Assembly: GCA_963786945.1 (NCBI GenBank)
Contig: CAWBAO010000003.1
Coordinates: 806,001 to 870,000, forward strand
Direction of reading: 5' to 3'
Source of the DNA: JADKCZ01 sp963786945
Lineage (GTDB): Bacteria; Myxococcota; Myxococcia; Myxococcales; Anaeromyxobacteraceae
Length of the DNA: 64,000 nt
Below, one piece after another: positions 41,432 through 51,400 of this stretch. Within the stretch, counting starts at the first letter, position 1. Each line of letters begins with the position of its first letter. Under the pieces are notes generated by a model. The model did no database searches, was not told the DNA's origin, and saw only the letters and a program-made list of their open reading frames with translations. A program made the translations under genes and the position numbers.

Positions 41432-43294
41432 CTAGAAGCGCGCCGCCAGCCCGAACTTGAGCGTCCAGGCCCGGGAGAGGCTCCCGGCGCCGTCGAAGGC
41501 CGAGAGCGGCTGGAAGACGCCGGCCGCGCCCCAGGCCGAGAAGCCCTCGTCGCTGGTGAGGGTGAGCTTGGTGTCACCCTCGAGGCCCATCAGGGCGCTG
41601 CCGCCGGCGCCGGTGTTCGGGTCGCTGGCCGGGGACGACGAGTTGTTGAGGGACTGGGAGAAGATGGCGGCGACGTCCCAGGCCAGGCCGCCGACGATGT
41701 CGACGCGGACGCTCGGCTTGAGGTACCAGGCGTCGGTCACCTGGCCCATGATGTCCCGCCAGAAGATCAGGTCGGGCCGGTAGCCGGGGTTGAAGCGGAA
41801 GTTGTTGATGGTGTGGTCGCCGGTCGTCAGGTTGTACTGGGTCCCCTCGAAGACCGCGGCGTAGGGCGCCTTGGTCTGGTCGGTGTTGGCCATCCAGGGG
41901 CGGTTGCCATAGCCGGGAGCGGAGTCACCCGAGGCGATGGCCACCTCGAGCCCGAGGGTCACCTTGTTGGGCGAGACCTGGTAGCTGGTGCGCAGCGCGG
42001 CGCCGAACTGGTGCATGTCGATGGGCACCTCCTTGCCGTTGAGCGGCCGGGTGGTGTCGGCGGTCCCGTAGGCGGGGTCCATGGTCGGGTTGTTGACGTG
42101 GCCGGAGAGGTAGGTCCCCTCGAACTCGGCCGAGAAGCGCGGGGTGCGGAACCGCAGCCAGAGATCGCCCTGGTGGTCGTACTCGCCGCGGTGGACCTGG
42201 TCGTCCGCCGTCACCGTGGGCGTCGAGGCGTGGCTGTCGAGCGGGAACTGGTCGGTGGCGCCGATGAAGAGGTTGGAGATGGTGGTGTACTCGTAGAAGA
42301 GGCCGTAGTTGAAGCTCCACTCGCCGCGCTCCAGCTTGCGCCGCAGCTCGTCGGCGGTGTCGATCTTCAGCACCTTGAGGCCCAGCACGCGGCCGTTGCC
42401 CGAGGAGTCGAGGACGAAGGGCTGGCCCGACCCGACCCCGACCAGCGTGGCCTTGGACCAGCGGGGGTCTCCCTGGAGCGGCCCGTCGGCGTAGAAGTCC
42501 ATGTAGGGGATGAAGGTGAGGCTCCCGAAGATGGTCGACACCGGCATGGTGGCGAACTGGATCCGGTCGGCGATGTTGCCGAAGTCGTCGTCCAGCCCGT
42601 CCTGCGCCGGCGCGACGATGCCCAGCCCCCACACCGACGGCATGCGCCCGAAGGAGAGCAGGCCCACCGGGGTCTCCACCTCGCCCCACGCCATCTTCAG
42701 GTTGATGACCGGCCGATCGGTCAGCACCGCGCCGCTGTAGGAGGCGCCCGGGTCGAAGGGCCTGGAGCCGAGCACGTAGTTGTCGAAGAGGTCGGCCTCG
42801 GCCCGGACCCGCACCCGCTCCGAGACGTTGAGGGTGGGCAGCAGGCGCAGCCGCATGTTGGCGCTGGTCATGGTGCTGCGGGGGTTGGGGGCGCCGTTGA
42901 GGTTCCCGGGGAGCACCGGGCCCGGGTAGATGTAGTTGCCCAGGTTCTGCGTGCCGCTGAACCCCGCCGTGTACGCCCCGTTGGCGTTGTCGGCGCCGCG
43001 GTGGAGGTCGTAGACGTCCTTCAGGTCGCCGCGCACGCGGAAGTAGCCGTCGATCTCGATGAACTGGAACTTGGGCCCGGGCGCCACGGCGCCGGCGAAC
43101 TCGGCCGTCGCCTGCGCGGTCTGCACCTCCTGGCGGATCTCGTCGCGCAGCTCCAGCTTGGCCTTCTCCACCGCCTGGCGGATCAGCGCCTCCACCTTGG
43201 GATCGATCGGGGCGTCCTTCTGGGGCTCCTGGGCGCGGGCCGCGGCGGCGAGCAGCAGGGCCGCGAGCGCGGCGAGGGCGGTGGGGCGGGGCAT
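41432..43294 (-). CDS. outer-membrane beta-barrel protein, TIGR04551-like
   Basis: A 620-residue exported protein with a signal peptide (ALAALAALLLAAAARA) and a short helical charged stretch (VEALIRQAVEKAKLELRDEI). Many alternating amphipathic strands follow: RLRLLPTLNVSERVRVRAEA, VGLLSFGRMPSVWGLGIV, SFNYGLFYEYT, GDLWLRFRTPRFSAEFEG. It ends in KFGLAARF, a C-terminal Phe beta-signal for outer-membrane insertion. The layout matches the TIGR04551 family of Myxococcota. Its substrate is unknown. ATG 43294 follows GAGAGGT. A candidate sigma-70 promoter lies upstream. Confidence 0.8.
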   Translation of the reverse strand: MPRPTALAALAALLLAAAARAQEPQKDAPIDPKVEALIRQAVEKAKLELRDEIRQEVQTAQATAEFAGAVAPGPKFQFIEIDGYFRVRGDLKDVYDLHRGADNANGAYTAGFSGTQNLGNYIYPGPVLPGNLNGAPNPRSTMTSANMRLRLLPTLNVSERVRVRAEADLFDNYVLGSRPFDPGASYSGAVLTDRPVINLKMAWGEVETPVGLLSFGRMPSVWGLGIVAPAQDGLDDDFGNIADRIQFATMPVSTIFGSLTFIPYMDFYADGPLQGDPRWSKATLVGVGSGQPFVLDSSGNGRVLGLKVLKIDTADELRRKLERGEWSFNYGLFYEYTTISNLFIGATDQFPLDSHASTPTVTADDQVHRGEYDHQGDLWLRFRTPRFSAEFEGTYLSGHVNNPTMDPAYGTADTTRPLNGKEVPIDMHQFGAALRTSYQVSPNKVTLGLEVAIASGDSAPGYGNRPWMANTDQTKAPYAAVFEGTQYNLTTGDHTINNFRFNPGYRPDLIFWRDIMGQVTDAWYLKPSVRVDIVGGLAWDVAAIFSQSLNNSSSPASDPNTGAGGSALMGLEGDTKLTLTSDEGFSAWGAAGVFQPLSAFDGAGSLSRAWTLKFGLAARF

Positions 43295-43326
43295 GGAGAC
43301 CTCTCGTGCGTTGGCGGAAACGGGTC

Positions 43327-43356
43327 CATACATCACGGCCCCCCGAGTACGGTCAA
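43327..43356 (-). promoter_or_regulatory. candidate sigma-70 promoter for the outer-membrane protein gene
   Basis: On the minus strand, TTGACC (43351-43356) and TGTATG (43327-43332) are separated by 18 bases, and the start codon lies 33 bases further on. The -35 box matches five of six consensus positions and the -10 box is weak. It is one of the few A/T-rich spots in this part. Confidence 0.4.
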
Positions 43357-43417
43357 GGAGGTGTGGTGGCCGCCCGGCGCCCGGGGTCGGCGGCCCCGCC
43401 CCCGGGGGGGCCGGTGG

Positions 43418-43813
43418 TCAGCTCTGCTTCAGCTCGACGAGCACGCCGCGGCTTCCCCGGGGGTGGACGAAGGCCACCCGGGAGCCGCCCGCGCCGGTCC
43501 GCGGGACCTTGTCGAGCAGCGGCGCCCCGCCGGCCTGGAGCGCGTCCATGGCCTTCTGGATGTCGGGCACCGCCAGGCAGACGTGGTGCAGCCCCTCCCC
43601 CTTCTCCTGGATGCGCCGGGCCAGCGGGCTCTCCGGGTCGGTCGGGCAGACCAGCTCCACCCGCCCCAGGCCGTGGCCGAAGATGGCGACGCGGACCTTC
43701 TCGCTCGGCACCTCCTCAATCTCGTCGAGGTGGAGGCCGTAGACGTCGCGGTAGAGCCGCACCGCGGCGTCGAGGTCGGAGACGAGGATGGCGACGTGGT
43801 CGAGTCCGGTCAT
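43418..43813 (-). CDS. mce: methylmalonyl-CoA epimerase
   Basis: A 131-residue glyoxalase-fold (VOC) protein that interconverts the (S) and (R) forms of methylmalonyl-CoA in propionate metabolism. It begins LDHVAILVSDLDAAVRLYRD with a metal His, then IFGHGLGRVELVCPTDPESP, GEGLHHVCLAVPDIQKAMDAL, and ends SRVAFVHPRGSRGVLVELKQ with the metal Glu. Size is normal for the family. The mutase is not in the window. The gene follows the transglutaminase gene on the same strand. Confidence 0.93.
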   Translation of the reverse strand: MTGLDHVAILVSDLDAAVRLYRDVYGLHLDEIEEVPSEKVRVAIFGHGLGRVELVCPTDPESPLARRIQEKGEGLHHVCLAVPDIQKAMDALQAGGAPLLDKVPRTGAGGSRVAFVHPRGSRGVLVELKQS

Positions 43814-43845
43814 GTGGCCTCTCGGGGAGGAGGGGTGGGGTCGGT

Positions 43846-45372
43846 TCAGCGCGCCGGCTTCACCTCGACGCCCTCCACGCGGAGGGCGCCGAGCAGGCCG
43901 ATGGTGTCCACCTGGGCGCCGGCGCCCAGGGCGATGTGGGTGGCGTCGGCCACCGGCTGGCCGAAGGTCGGGTCGATGGCGATCCACTCGCCGGCCGAGA
44001 GCACCTCGACCCAGGCGTGCCAGTACAGGGCGTCCTTGCCGTCGGCGTACCGGGCGTAGACCAGGCCGTGGACCTGCCGCGCCGGGATCTCCAGCGCGCG
44101 CGCCAGGGCCACCAGCAGGACCGCGTGCTCGGTGCAGTCGCCCTTCCCGGCGGCCAGCACGTCGCTGGCCCGGTCGTTGGAGGCGCCGTAGGCCTTCTCC
44201 AGCCGGCGGTTGACCAGCTCGGAGAGGCGCAGCGCCGCGGCGTAGCGCCCCTTCACGTCGCCGGCCACCTCGCGGGCCAGCGAGGCGACCGCCGGGTCGT
44301 CCGAGTCCGCGGTCGGGGAGGGCGCGACCAGCTCCGGGTCGGGGCTGGGGGCGCTGCGCGGGGTGTCGCGGGCCGGGTCGGCGGCGGCCGGGAGGCGCGC
44401 CCTGACGGTGAGGAGCGTCGAGCCGTTCGGGCCGTTGGCGAAGGACTGCCGGGCATCGGGGTGGCGGAAGGCGTCCGGCAGCCCGACCAGCCGGTAGGTC
44501 ACGGTGGCCGGCACCGTCCGCGGCAGCGGCCCGGGGAGGACCACGCGCGACATGGCGAAGAGGTCGATGGACTCGAGCCGCCGGGCCGCCTCGGCGCTCT
44601 CGGGGCGCGCCACGATCGACCCGCCGATCCGGATCTCCACCACGCGGCCGTCGTCGGCCACCCGGTACTCGGTGGCCATCCGGTCGCCCACCTCGGCCTC
44701 CGACACCACCGAGACCTCCGCCTCGACGCCGGCGCCGGCCAGCCGCTCCCTGGCCAGGAACCGCTGCTCCAGCTCGCGCACCCGCAGCTTCTCGAGGTCG
44801 AGCTGCGGGCCGCGCACCGTGCCGCGCCGCGCCGCCGCGAGCCGGACGCCCTCGGCCTGGTCGAGCGTCTCCGCCACCAGCCCCAGCGGCCGCTCCTGCG
44901 CGGGCCCGGTCCCGGAGGTGAGCCGGGCCGTGCAGCCGGAGGGGGCGCAGCGCCCGCTGATGGTCCGATCGCCGCCGTCGCCGGTCCACTCGGCCCGGAA
45001 GGAGAGGAGCCGGCCGGACGGCCGGGCCTCGTAGACCCGCTGCTCCACCACCTTGCGCGAGACCGCCTTGTCCCCCACCGTCGCCGAGAGCAGGGTCTCG
45101 CTGGTCGCCACCATCACGTCGCGGCCGTCTCGCGGCTCGCGCTTCAGCTCGGTGCGGGTCCAGCCGGCCTTCTTGCCCATCAGGTAGAGGCCGAACCACT
45201 CCGGGCCGGACGGGCGGCGCAGGGACAGGGCGTCGATGGCCGCCGGGCTGGCGGCGCGCGTGCCCGGCAGCGCGGGACCCGGGGCCTGGGGGGCGTGCTG
45301 CCCGGCGGCCTCGGGGCAGGCGACCAGGCCGGCGGCGAGGCCGAGGGCGGCGGCGAGGCGGGAGGCGCGCAT
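43846..45372 (-). CDS. transglutaminase-like exported protein
   Basis: A 508-residue protein with a signal ending AAGLVAC, a likely lipobox. The C-terminal 160 residues are a transglutaminase-like (papain-fold) domain with the full triad: Cys413 in AGKGDCTEHAVLLVALARAL, His in ALYWHAWVEVL, and Asp in IAIDPTFGQPVADATHIALG. The long N-terminal part is beta-rich (WFGLYLMGKKAGWTRTELKR, RLLSFRAEWTGDGGDRTI) and unknown. In bacteria such exported domains are usually proteases or amidases. It is divergent from spmA by 56 bases. Confidence 0.85.
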   Translation of the reverse strand: MRASRLAAALGLAAGLVACPEAAGQHAPQAPGPALPGTRAASPAAIDALSLRRPSGPEWFGLYLMGKKAGWTRTELKREPRDGRDVMVATSETLLSATVGDKAVSRKVVEQRVYEARPSGRLLSFRAEWTGDGGDRTISGRCAPSGCTARLTSGTGPAQERPLGLVAETLDQAEGVRLAAARRGTVRGPQLDLEKLRVRELEQRFLARERLAGAGVEAEVSVVSEAEVGDRMATEYRVADDGRVVEIRIGGSIVARPESAEAARRLESIDLFAMSRVVLPGPLPRTVPATVTYRLVGLPDAFRHPDARQSFANGPNGSTLLTVRARLPAAADPARDTPRSAPSPDPELVAPSPTADSDDPAVASLAREVAGDVKGRYAAALRLSELVNRRLEKAYGASNDRASDVLAAGKGDCTEHAVLLVALARALEIPARQVHGLVYARYADGKDALYWHAWVEVLSAGEWIAIDPTFGQPVADATHIALGAGAQVDTIGLLGALRVEGVEVKPAR

Positions 45373-45428
45373 GGCGCGGTTGTACCAAAAACTGGCCGTG
45401 GCCGGGCCGCCGGCCGAGGATCGCGCCC

Positions 45429-46016
45429 ATGGGCCTGGTCTGGACCGTGCTGGTCGCCGCCGCCGTGGTCGCCGCCGCCCTGACCGGCTCGGTGGCCGCC
45501 CTGACCGGCGCCATCGCCGAGTCGGCCGGCAAGGCCGTGACCATCGCGCTCGGGCTGGTCGGGGTGATGACGCTCTGGCTCGGGCTGATGCGAGTGGCCG
45601 AGGAGGCCGGCCTGGTCACCCAGGTGGCCCGGCTGGTCCGGCCGGTGATGCGGAGGCTCTTCCCCGAGGTGCCGCCCGAGCACCCGGCCCTCGGCTCGAT
45701 GGTGCTCAACCTCTCCGCCAACCTGCTCGGCCTCGGCAACGCGGCCACGCCCTTCGGGGTGCGGGCCATGCAGGAGCTGGAGACGCTCAACCCGAGGAAG
45801 GGCGTGGCCAGCGACGCGCAGGCGCTCTTCGCGGCCATGAACACCGCCTCGCTCCAGCTGGTGCCGGCCACCGTCATCGCCCTGCGAGCCGGGGCCGGCT
45901 CGCGGGCGCCCGCCGAGATCCTCGGCGCCACGCTGGTGGCCAGCGCCTGCGGGGTGGTGGTGGCGGTGACGGTGGCCAGGCTGCTGGCCCGGCTCCGCCT
46001 CGGGGACGCGCCGTGA
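45429..46016 (+). CDS. spmA: spore maturation protein A homologue
   Basis: A 195-residue membrane protein with nucleoside-recognition (Gate) domain features: four or more hydrophobic segments, the block GVMTLWLGLMRVAEEAGLV, LNLSANLLGLGNAATPFGVR and LFAAMNTASLQLVPATVIAL. These match Bacillus SpmA, which acts with SpmB in spore-core dehydration. Homologues in non-sporulating proteobacteria are common and their role is unclear. It overlaps spmB by four bases, a conserved pairing. Confidence 0.88.
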   Translation: MGLVWTVLVAAAVVAAALTGSVAALTGAIAESAGKAVTIALGLVGVMTLWLGLMRVAEEAGLVTQVARLVRPVMRRLFPEVPPEHPALGSMVLNLSANLLGLGNAATPFGVRAMQELETLNPRKGVASDAQALFAAMNTASLQLVPATVIALRAGAGSRAPAEILGATLVASACGVVVAVTVARLLARLRLGDAP

Positions 46017-46549
46017 AGCTGGTGCTCGACACCCTCTCGGCCTGGGCGGTGCCGCTCCTGCTGGCCGGCATCCCCCTCTATGCCCTGGCCCGCGGGGTGA
46101 ACGTCTACGCCGCCTTCCTGGAGGGGGCCCGGGGGGGCTTCGAGACCGGCATCCGGATCGTGCCGCCCCTGGTGGCCGTGCTGGTGGCGCTGGGCATGCT
46201 CCGCGCCTCGGGCGCCCTCGACGCCGCCGCCCGGCTGCTGGCGCCACTGCTCGATCCCCTCGGGGTCCCGGCCAGCGTGCTCCCGCTGGTGGTGATCCGG
46301 CCGCTCTCGGGCGGGGCCGCGCTCGGCGTGGTGGGTGACGTGCTGCGGGCCGAGGGGCCGGACTCGTACGCCGGCCGGCTGGCCTCGGTGATGTGCGGCT
46401 CCACCGAGACCACCTTCTACGTGCTGGCGGTCTACTTCGGCGCGGCCGGGATCTCCCGCTACCGCCATGCCCTGCCGGCCGCCCTGCTGGCCGACCTGGC
46501 CGGCATGGCGGCCGCCGTGGTGGTGGTCCGGCTGCTCTTCGGAGGGTGA
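46013..46549 (+). CDS. spmB: spore maturation protein B homologue
   Basis: A 178-residue membrane protein, partner of SpmA. Supporting segments are WAVPLLLAGIPLYALARGVN, RIVPPLVAVLVALGMLRASG, VIRPLSGGAALGVVGDVL and VMCGSTETTFYVLAVYFGAA, the last being a strong family signature. The GTG start lies inside the spmA stop codon (GTGA). The two probably form one membrane complex of unknown substrate. Confidence 0.9.
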   Translation: MKLVLDTLSAWAVPLLLAGIPLYALARGVNVYAAFLEGARGGFETGIRIVPPLVAVLVALGMLRASGALDAAARLLAPLLDPLGVPASVLPLVVIRPLSGGAALGVVGDVLRAEGPDSYAGRLASVMCGSTETTFYVLAVYFGAAGISRYRHALPAALLADLAGMAAAVVVVRLLFGG

Positions 46550-46576
46550 GCCCGGCCGGGAGCCCGGGGAGGCGCC

Positions 46577-47906
46577 CTATCCCCGCTTGCCCGGGTCGAA
46601 GGTGCCCGAGGCGCGGAGCACGCGCACCGCCGCCAGCTGGGCCTGGAGCGTCTCGGTGGCGTACTGGATCTCGGCGTTGCGCAGCGCCGAGGTGGCGTCG
46701 GCCTGCTCCACGGCGGTGGCGGCCCCGGCCTTGAAGGAGACGTCCACCAGCCGCTGGTTCTCGGCGGCCAGGTCGCGCTGCTCCTTGGCCTTCCTGGCGT
46801 TGGCCCGCGCCGACTCCAGGTCGAGCAGGGCGTTGCGCACCTCGGCCTGGGCTCGGTTCTCCAGCGCCCGCCGGCTGAACTCGGCCTCGGCGAGCTTGGC
46901 GCCGGTGTCGCGCAGCTCGGCCTCGCGCAGGCCGCCGTCGAGGATGGTCCAGTTGAGCGACAGGCCGACCGTCCAGGCCTCCTTGGCGCCGGTGAGGCCG
47001 GCCGGATCCGCGTAGGTGGCGCGGCCGAAGGCGGCCAGCGTCGGGAGGTAGCGCATGGCCGAGGCCCGGCGCTGCGAGGCGTAGACCCCCTCCATGCTCC
47101 TGGCCGCCATGATGTCCTGCCGGTGATCGAGGGCCGCCTTCTCCAGCCCGCTGGTGTCGGCCGGCAGCGGCGGCTCGGCCGGCTCCACCACGTCGAAGTC
47201 GGGCTGGCGGTCGAGCAGCACCGCCAGCGCCAGCCGGGCCCCCTCGTAGCTGTTCCGGGCCCGGATCAGGTCCTGCTCGGCGCGCGAGGCGTCGATGTCG
47301 GCGCGCAGCTTGGCCACCTTGGCGATGGTGCCGGCCTTGTAGCGGACGTCGGCGTCGCGGGCCTGGCGCTGGGCCATCTCCTGCAGCTGCACCGAGACGT
47401 CCACCAGCCGCTTCAGCGAGGCCACCGCGTAGTAGGCCTGGGCCACGCCGAAGAGCACGTCGCGCCGGGCGTTCTCGACGCTGTAGGTGGCGGCGTCCTC
47501 GGCCCGGTAGGCGCTCTGGATGGCGAACCAGAGCTGCGGCGCCACCAGCGCCTGGCTGGCCTGCACCTGCCCGGCCAGCTGGGTCCGGGGCTGGATGTGG
47601 CGGTGACGCTGTCGGGCACCGCGACGAAGGGCGGCGCCGCCCGCGGCGTCCGGCGAGCTGCCGAGTCCACCACGGTAGCCGGCAGCAGCCGCTGTCGTTC
47701 TGGTTCCAGCTCCCCGAGGCGCCGATCTGCAGCAGGTGGCCGCTCCAGGCCTTCCAGACACTGGCCTTGGCCTGGGTCACCCGGGTCCGGGCCGCCTGCA
47801 GGTCGAGGTTCACCTCGTCGGCGCGGTGGAGCGCCTCCTGGAGGGTCAGGGTCTGCGGGGCCTGGGCCAGCGAGAGCGCCAGCAGGGCCGTGGTCACGGT
47901 GATCAT
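46577..47906 (-). CDS. TolC-family outer-membrane efflux protein, frame-broken twice
   Basis: An outer-membrane efflux channel of about 440 residues if repaired. The N-terminus from ATG 47906 reads MITVTTALLALSLAQAPQTL (signal), then LTLQEALHRADEVNLDLQAA, typical of TolC. That frame fails at about 47694. A second frame gives LLPATVVDSAARRTPRAAPP and FVAVPDSVTA down to about 47605, and a third continues HIQPRTQLAGQVQASQALVA and the rest: AQAYYAVASLKRLVDVSVQL, VGLSLNWTILDGGLREAEL. One missing C at each point (47694, 47605) explains everything. Its ATG overlaps the MarR stop, so repressor and channel are cotranscribed. The matching pump genes are not in the window. Confidence 0.85.
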
Positions 47907-48379
47907 GCGATCTGCTCCTTGGTGAGGTCCGTCAGCTTGCCGATGATCCGAAAGAGGTCGCGGCGGTCGGCGGGGTCGAGCCGGCCCATGAGCCAGGTGA
48001 GCTTCTCCAGCATCTCGGCGTCGAGCCGGCGCGCCAGGCGGGTGCCGTGGGGGGTCGGCCTCACCCGCACCACGCGCCGGTCGGCCTCGTCGCGGAGCCG
48101 CTGCACCAGGCCGTCCCGCTCCAGCCGGTCCACCAGCCCGGTGGCGGTCTTCTCGGTGACCGCCGCCCGCCGGGCCAGCTCGCCCATGGTGAGCGGGCCT
48201 TCGTGGCCCAGGGCGAGGAGGGCGTGCACCTGGGGCGAGGAGAGCTCGAGCTCGGCGCAGGTCGCCGCGATGGGGTCGCGCAGGGAGCGGCGCCGCATCA
48301 GCTCGACCAGCATGCCGTGGAGCCGGCGCCCGTCGCCCTCGGGCCCGGCCGGGCGCCGGTGCTCGGAGATAGTCCGCAT
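47903..48379 (-). CDS. MarR-family transcriptional regulator
   Basis: A 158-residue winged-helix repressor. LSSPQVHALLALGHEGPLTM and GELARRAAVTEKTATGLVDR form the helix-turn-helix, followed by LVQRLRDEADRRVVRVRPTP, the wing with the DxR motif. Terminal helices provide dimerisation. It starts at ATG 48379, inside a 13-base inverted repeat, and overlaps the TolC-like gene by four bases. MarR proteins next to efflux genes normally repress them and respond to the exported compound; autoregulation through the overlapping repeat is likely. Confidence 0.9.
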   Translation of the reverse strand: MRTISEHRRPAGPEGDGRRLHGMLVELMRRRSLRDPIAATCAELELSSPQVHALLALGHEGPLTMGELARRAAVTEKTATGLVDRLERDGLVQRLRDEADRRVVRVRPTPHGTRLARRLDAEMLEKLTWLMGRLDPADRRDLFRIIGKLTDLTKEQIA

Positions 48380-48385
48380 TGCGGA
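48373..48385. promoter_or_regulatory. inverted repeat over the MarR start codon
   Basis: TCCGCA-T-TGCGGA has perfect six-base arms around one base and covers the ATG of the MarR gene. Dimeric MarR proteins bind sites of this kind near their own promoters. The spacing is tighter than in many MarR operators, so the match is suggestive only. Confidence 0.45.
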
Positions 48386-48445
48386 GCATCCGTAGTCGCG
48401 GGGAGGGCCCCTGTCAAGCCGCTCCGGGCGGCGCCCGCCGGCCGG

Positions 48446-51400
48446 TCAGGGGGTGCCGCCCAGGTCCTCGATCTCCCGCCGGATGTCGTCCTTGTCGTCG
48501 GCGTCCGGCCGGAGCGCCAGGTAGGCCTTGAACTCGGACACGGCGCGGGACCTGGCCCCTCGCTCCTTGTAGGCGTACCCCAGGTAGTAGTGCGGCATGG
48601 GGTTGTCCTTCTCGGCCGTGGCCGCCTTCTCGTACCAGGGCTGGGCCGCCGCCGCCCCCTGGGTCTCGTGGAGCGCCCGGGCCAGCTTGTAGGGCACCGA
48701 GGCCTCGCCCGGATCCGCCTTGAGCACCTCGCGGTAGAGCTTGATGGCCTCGGCCCCCTTGCGCTCCTTGCGGCGGCAGTCGGCCAGCTCCACCTTGAAC
48801 CGCGAGGTCCGGGGGGCGATGGCCATGGCCTTCTCGAAGTACGGGGTGGCGTCCCTGCAGTTGTCGTGGCCGGCGTAGAGCAGCCCCAGCCGCTCCAGCG
48901 GCTCGGCGAACCTGGGGTCGCTGGCGGCCGACAGCTTGTAGGTCTCCACCGCCTCGTCGAGGGCGTTGGTCTTCTCCAGCGCGATGCCGAGGTGGAGCTG
49001 GTACGCGGCGTTGCCGGGCTCCTGCTCCACGGCGCGGCGCAGGCGCGCCAGCGCGGCCGGGTTCTCCCCCTTGGCCAGCAGCGCCCGACCCAGCCAGTGC
49101 TGCCCCTCGGCCAGGTTGGGGTCCAGGCCGGTTCCCAGCGTGAGCGCGTCGAGCCCGCCGGTCACGTCGCCGCGGAGCAGCTTCACCGCCCCCAGCCTGA
49201 TCTGGACCAGGGCGTTCTTGGGGGCCAGCTGCGCGGCGGCGGCGAGGCTCTGCTCGGCCCCCGGGAGGTCGCCGGACTTCCAGCGCAGCTGCCCGAGCGC
49301 GGCGTGGGCGACGGCGTTGCGCGGCTCCAGGGCCAGCACCCGCTCCAGCCCGGCCCGCGCCGCCACCTCGTCGCCCCGGGCCTGGGCCAGCCGGGCCAGG
49401 CCGAGCTCGGCCCCGGCGTACTCCGGATCCAGCTGCAGCGCCGTCCGGTAGGCGCTCTCGGCGGCGGCCGCGTCCCCCGCGGCCGCCTTGAGGTCGCCGA
49501 GCGCCGACTGGGCCTCCGGATCGCGCGGCGCCTTCTCGGCCGCCGCGGCCAGCGCCGCCTCGGCGGCGGCCATGTCGTGCTCGCCCAGCGCCAGCCGCCC
49601 GATGGCGACGCGCAGCCCCACGTCGCCCGGGGCCCTGGCGGCGGCCTCCTCGTAGAGCATGCGGGCCTCGGCCGGCTTGGCCTGCGCCTCCATCACCGTG
49701 CCCTTGGCCGCCAGCAGCCGGGGGTTCCCGGGCGATCGGCCCAGCGCCGCGTCCACCAGCTGGGAGGCGTCGAGCACCCGGCCCGCCGCGGCCAGCGCCC
49801 GGACCCGCAGCTCGGCCACGGCCGGATCGCCCGCGGCGCTGGCGGCGAGCGGCTCCAGCGCCGCCACCGCCCGGGCCGGGTCGCCCCGCCGCAGGCGGAG
49901 CCGGGCCAGGTCCAGCCGCAGGCCGGTCTGCCGCGGGTCGAGCGCCAGCGCCGCCTCGTAGGCCTCGTCGGCCGCGTCGGCGGTGGCGGCGCGCCGCCCC
50001 AGCAGCGCCGCGCGCAGGCCCATCGCCCGGGACCGCTCCCCGGGGCCGAGCCGCGGCCCGGCCTCCGCGGCCAGCAGGGCGTCGAGCTCCTTCCCGGCCG
50101 CCTCCAGATCCCCGCTGGCCTCGGCCAGCGAGGCCAGCTCGAGCCGGGTGGGCAGGTGGTCGGGCGACCGGGCCAGCGCCTTCTCGAACCAGCCGCGCGC
50201 CTCGGCGACCTCGCCGCGGGCGGCGGCCGCCATGCCGAGGGCCCGCGCCGCGCGCACCGTGCCGGGCTGCGCCGCCTCGAGCCGCTGGAAGATGGAGGTG
50301 GCCCGGGTCGCGTCGCCCCGCTGCAGGGCCGCCAGGCCCAGCAGGTCGAGGCCGTCGGGGGTGGGCCCGCCCCTGGCCTTCTCCAGCGCCGCCTCGGCCG
50401 GCCCCAGCGCCGGCCCGCCCTCGAGCGTGGCCACCGCCAGGGTCGCCAGCGCCGAGGCCGGGTCCTCCGGCTCGCTCGAGGCCAGCCTGGAGGCCAGCGC
50501 CCGGGCCCGCTGCACGGCGGCCGCCGGGGCGGCGTGGCGCCGATCCAGCGACGCCACCGCCACGGCCTGCAGGCTGGCCGCAGCGGTCTCGCGATCGTCG
50601 GCGGCCAGCGCCTGCTCGGCGGCCGCCAGGGCGGCCTGGTCCGAGGTGAGCTCGTCCCGGCCCAGCAGCTCACGGGCCTGGGCGGCCAGCTGCGTGATGC
50701 GGGCCTTGTCCCCGGAGCCGCGCAGCAGCTTGTGGAAGAAGAAGCCGTGGCGGGTGAGCAGCCCCGCCGACCCCACCCCCAGCAGCAGCACCACGGCGCC
50801 GGCCGCCATGGCCGCCTTGACCCAGCGCGGCCGCGCCGCCGCCGGGGCTGCCCCCTCCACCAGCTTGGGGGCCGCCATGCGGTCGCCGAAGGGGACTCCC
50901 GACGGGGCCGCCGGCCGCCGGGCGGGAGGCCCGCCGCCCAGCTCCTCGGGCGTGGCCGTGAGCGACCGCATGGCCTCGGCGAACTGCGGCACCGAGCCGA
51001 GGGGCTCCCACACGCCACCGCCGTCGGACGAGACGTCCTCGTTGCCCAGCAGTTCACCCTTGGTGAGCATCGAGACGATCTGCGAGGCCTGGAAGGGCCC
51101 GAAGACCTTGCCGGACCGGCGGCGCACCTTGAAGCCACCCGACCCCGGGCCCGCGCCGGGCTGGGGGCCGCCGCCCGGCTCGTCGAAGAGCGGCTCGAGG
51201 TCCTCGGCCCCCGTCCCGGGGGGCGGGGCCGCGCGGGGCGGCGGCGCCGTCGCCGGCGCCGCGGCGAAGGCCGGCGGTGGCGAGGCGGCCCCGAGCGAGG
51301 CGAGGGGATCCTCCTGCGGGGCCGGCGCCGGCACCGGCGCCACCGGGGGCGGCTCGTCGGCGGCGACGCCGAAGTCCACCTCGCCGAAGCCCAGGGGCTC

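Noticed and set aside
41324..44059. 911-codon plus-strand open frame opposite the outer-membrane protein and epimerase genes
   Set aside because: Shadow frame; the minus strand has signal peptide, beta-signal and epimerase motifs.
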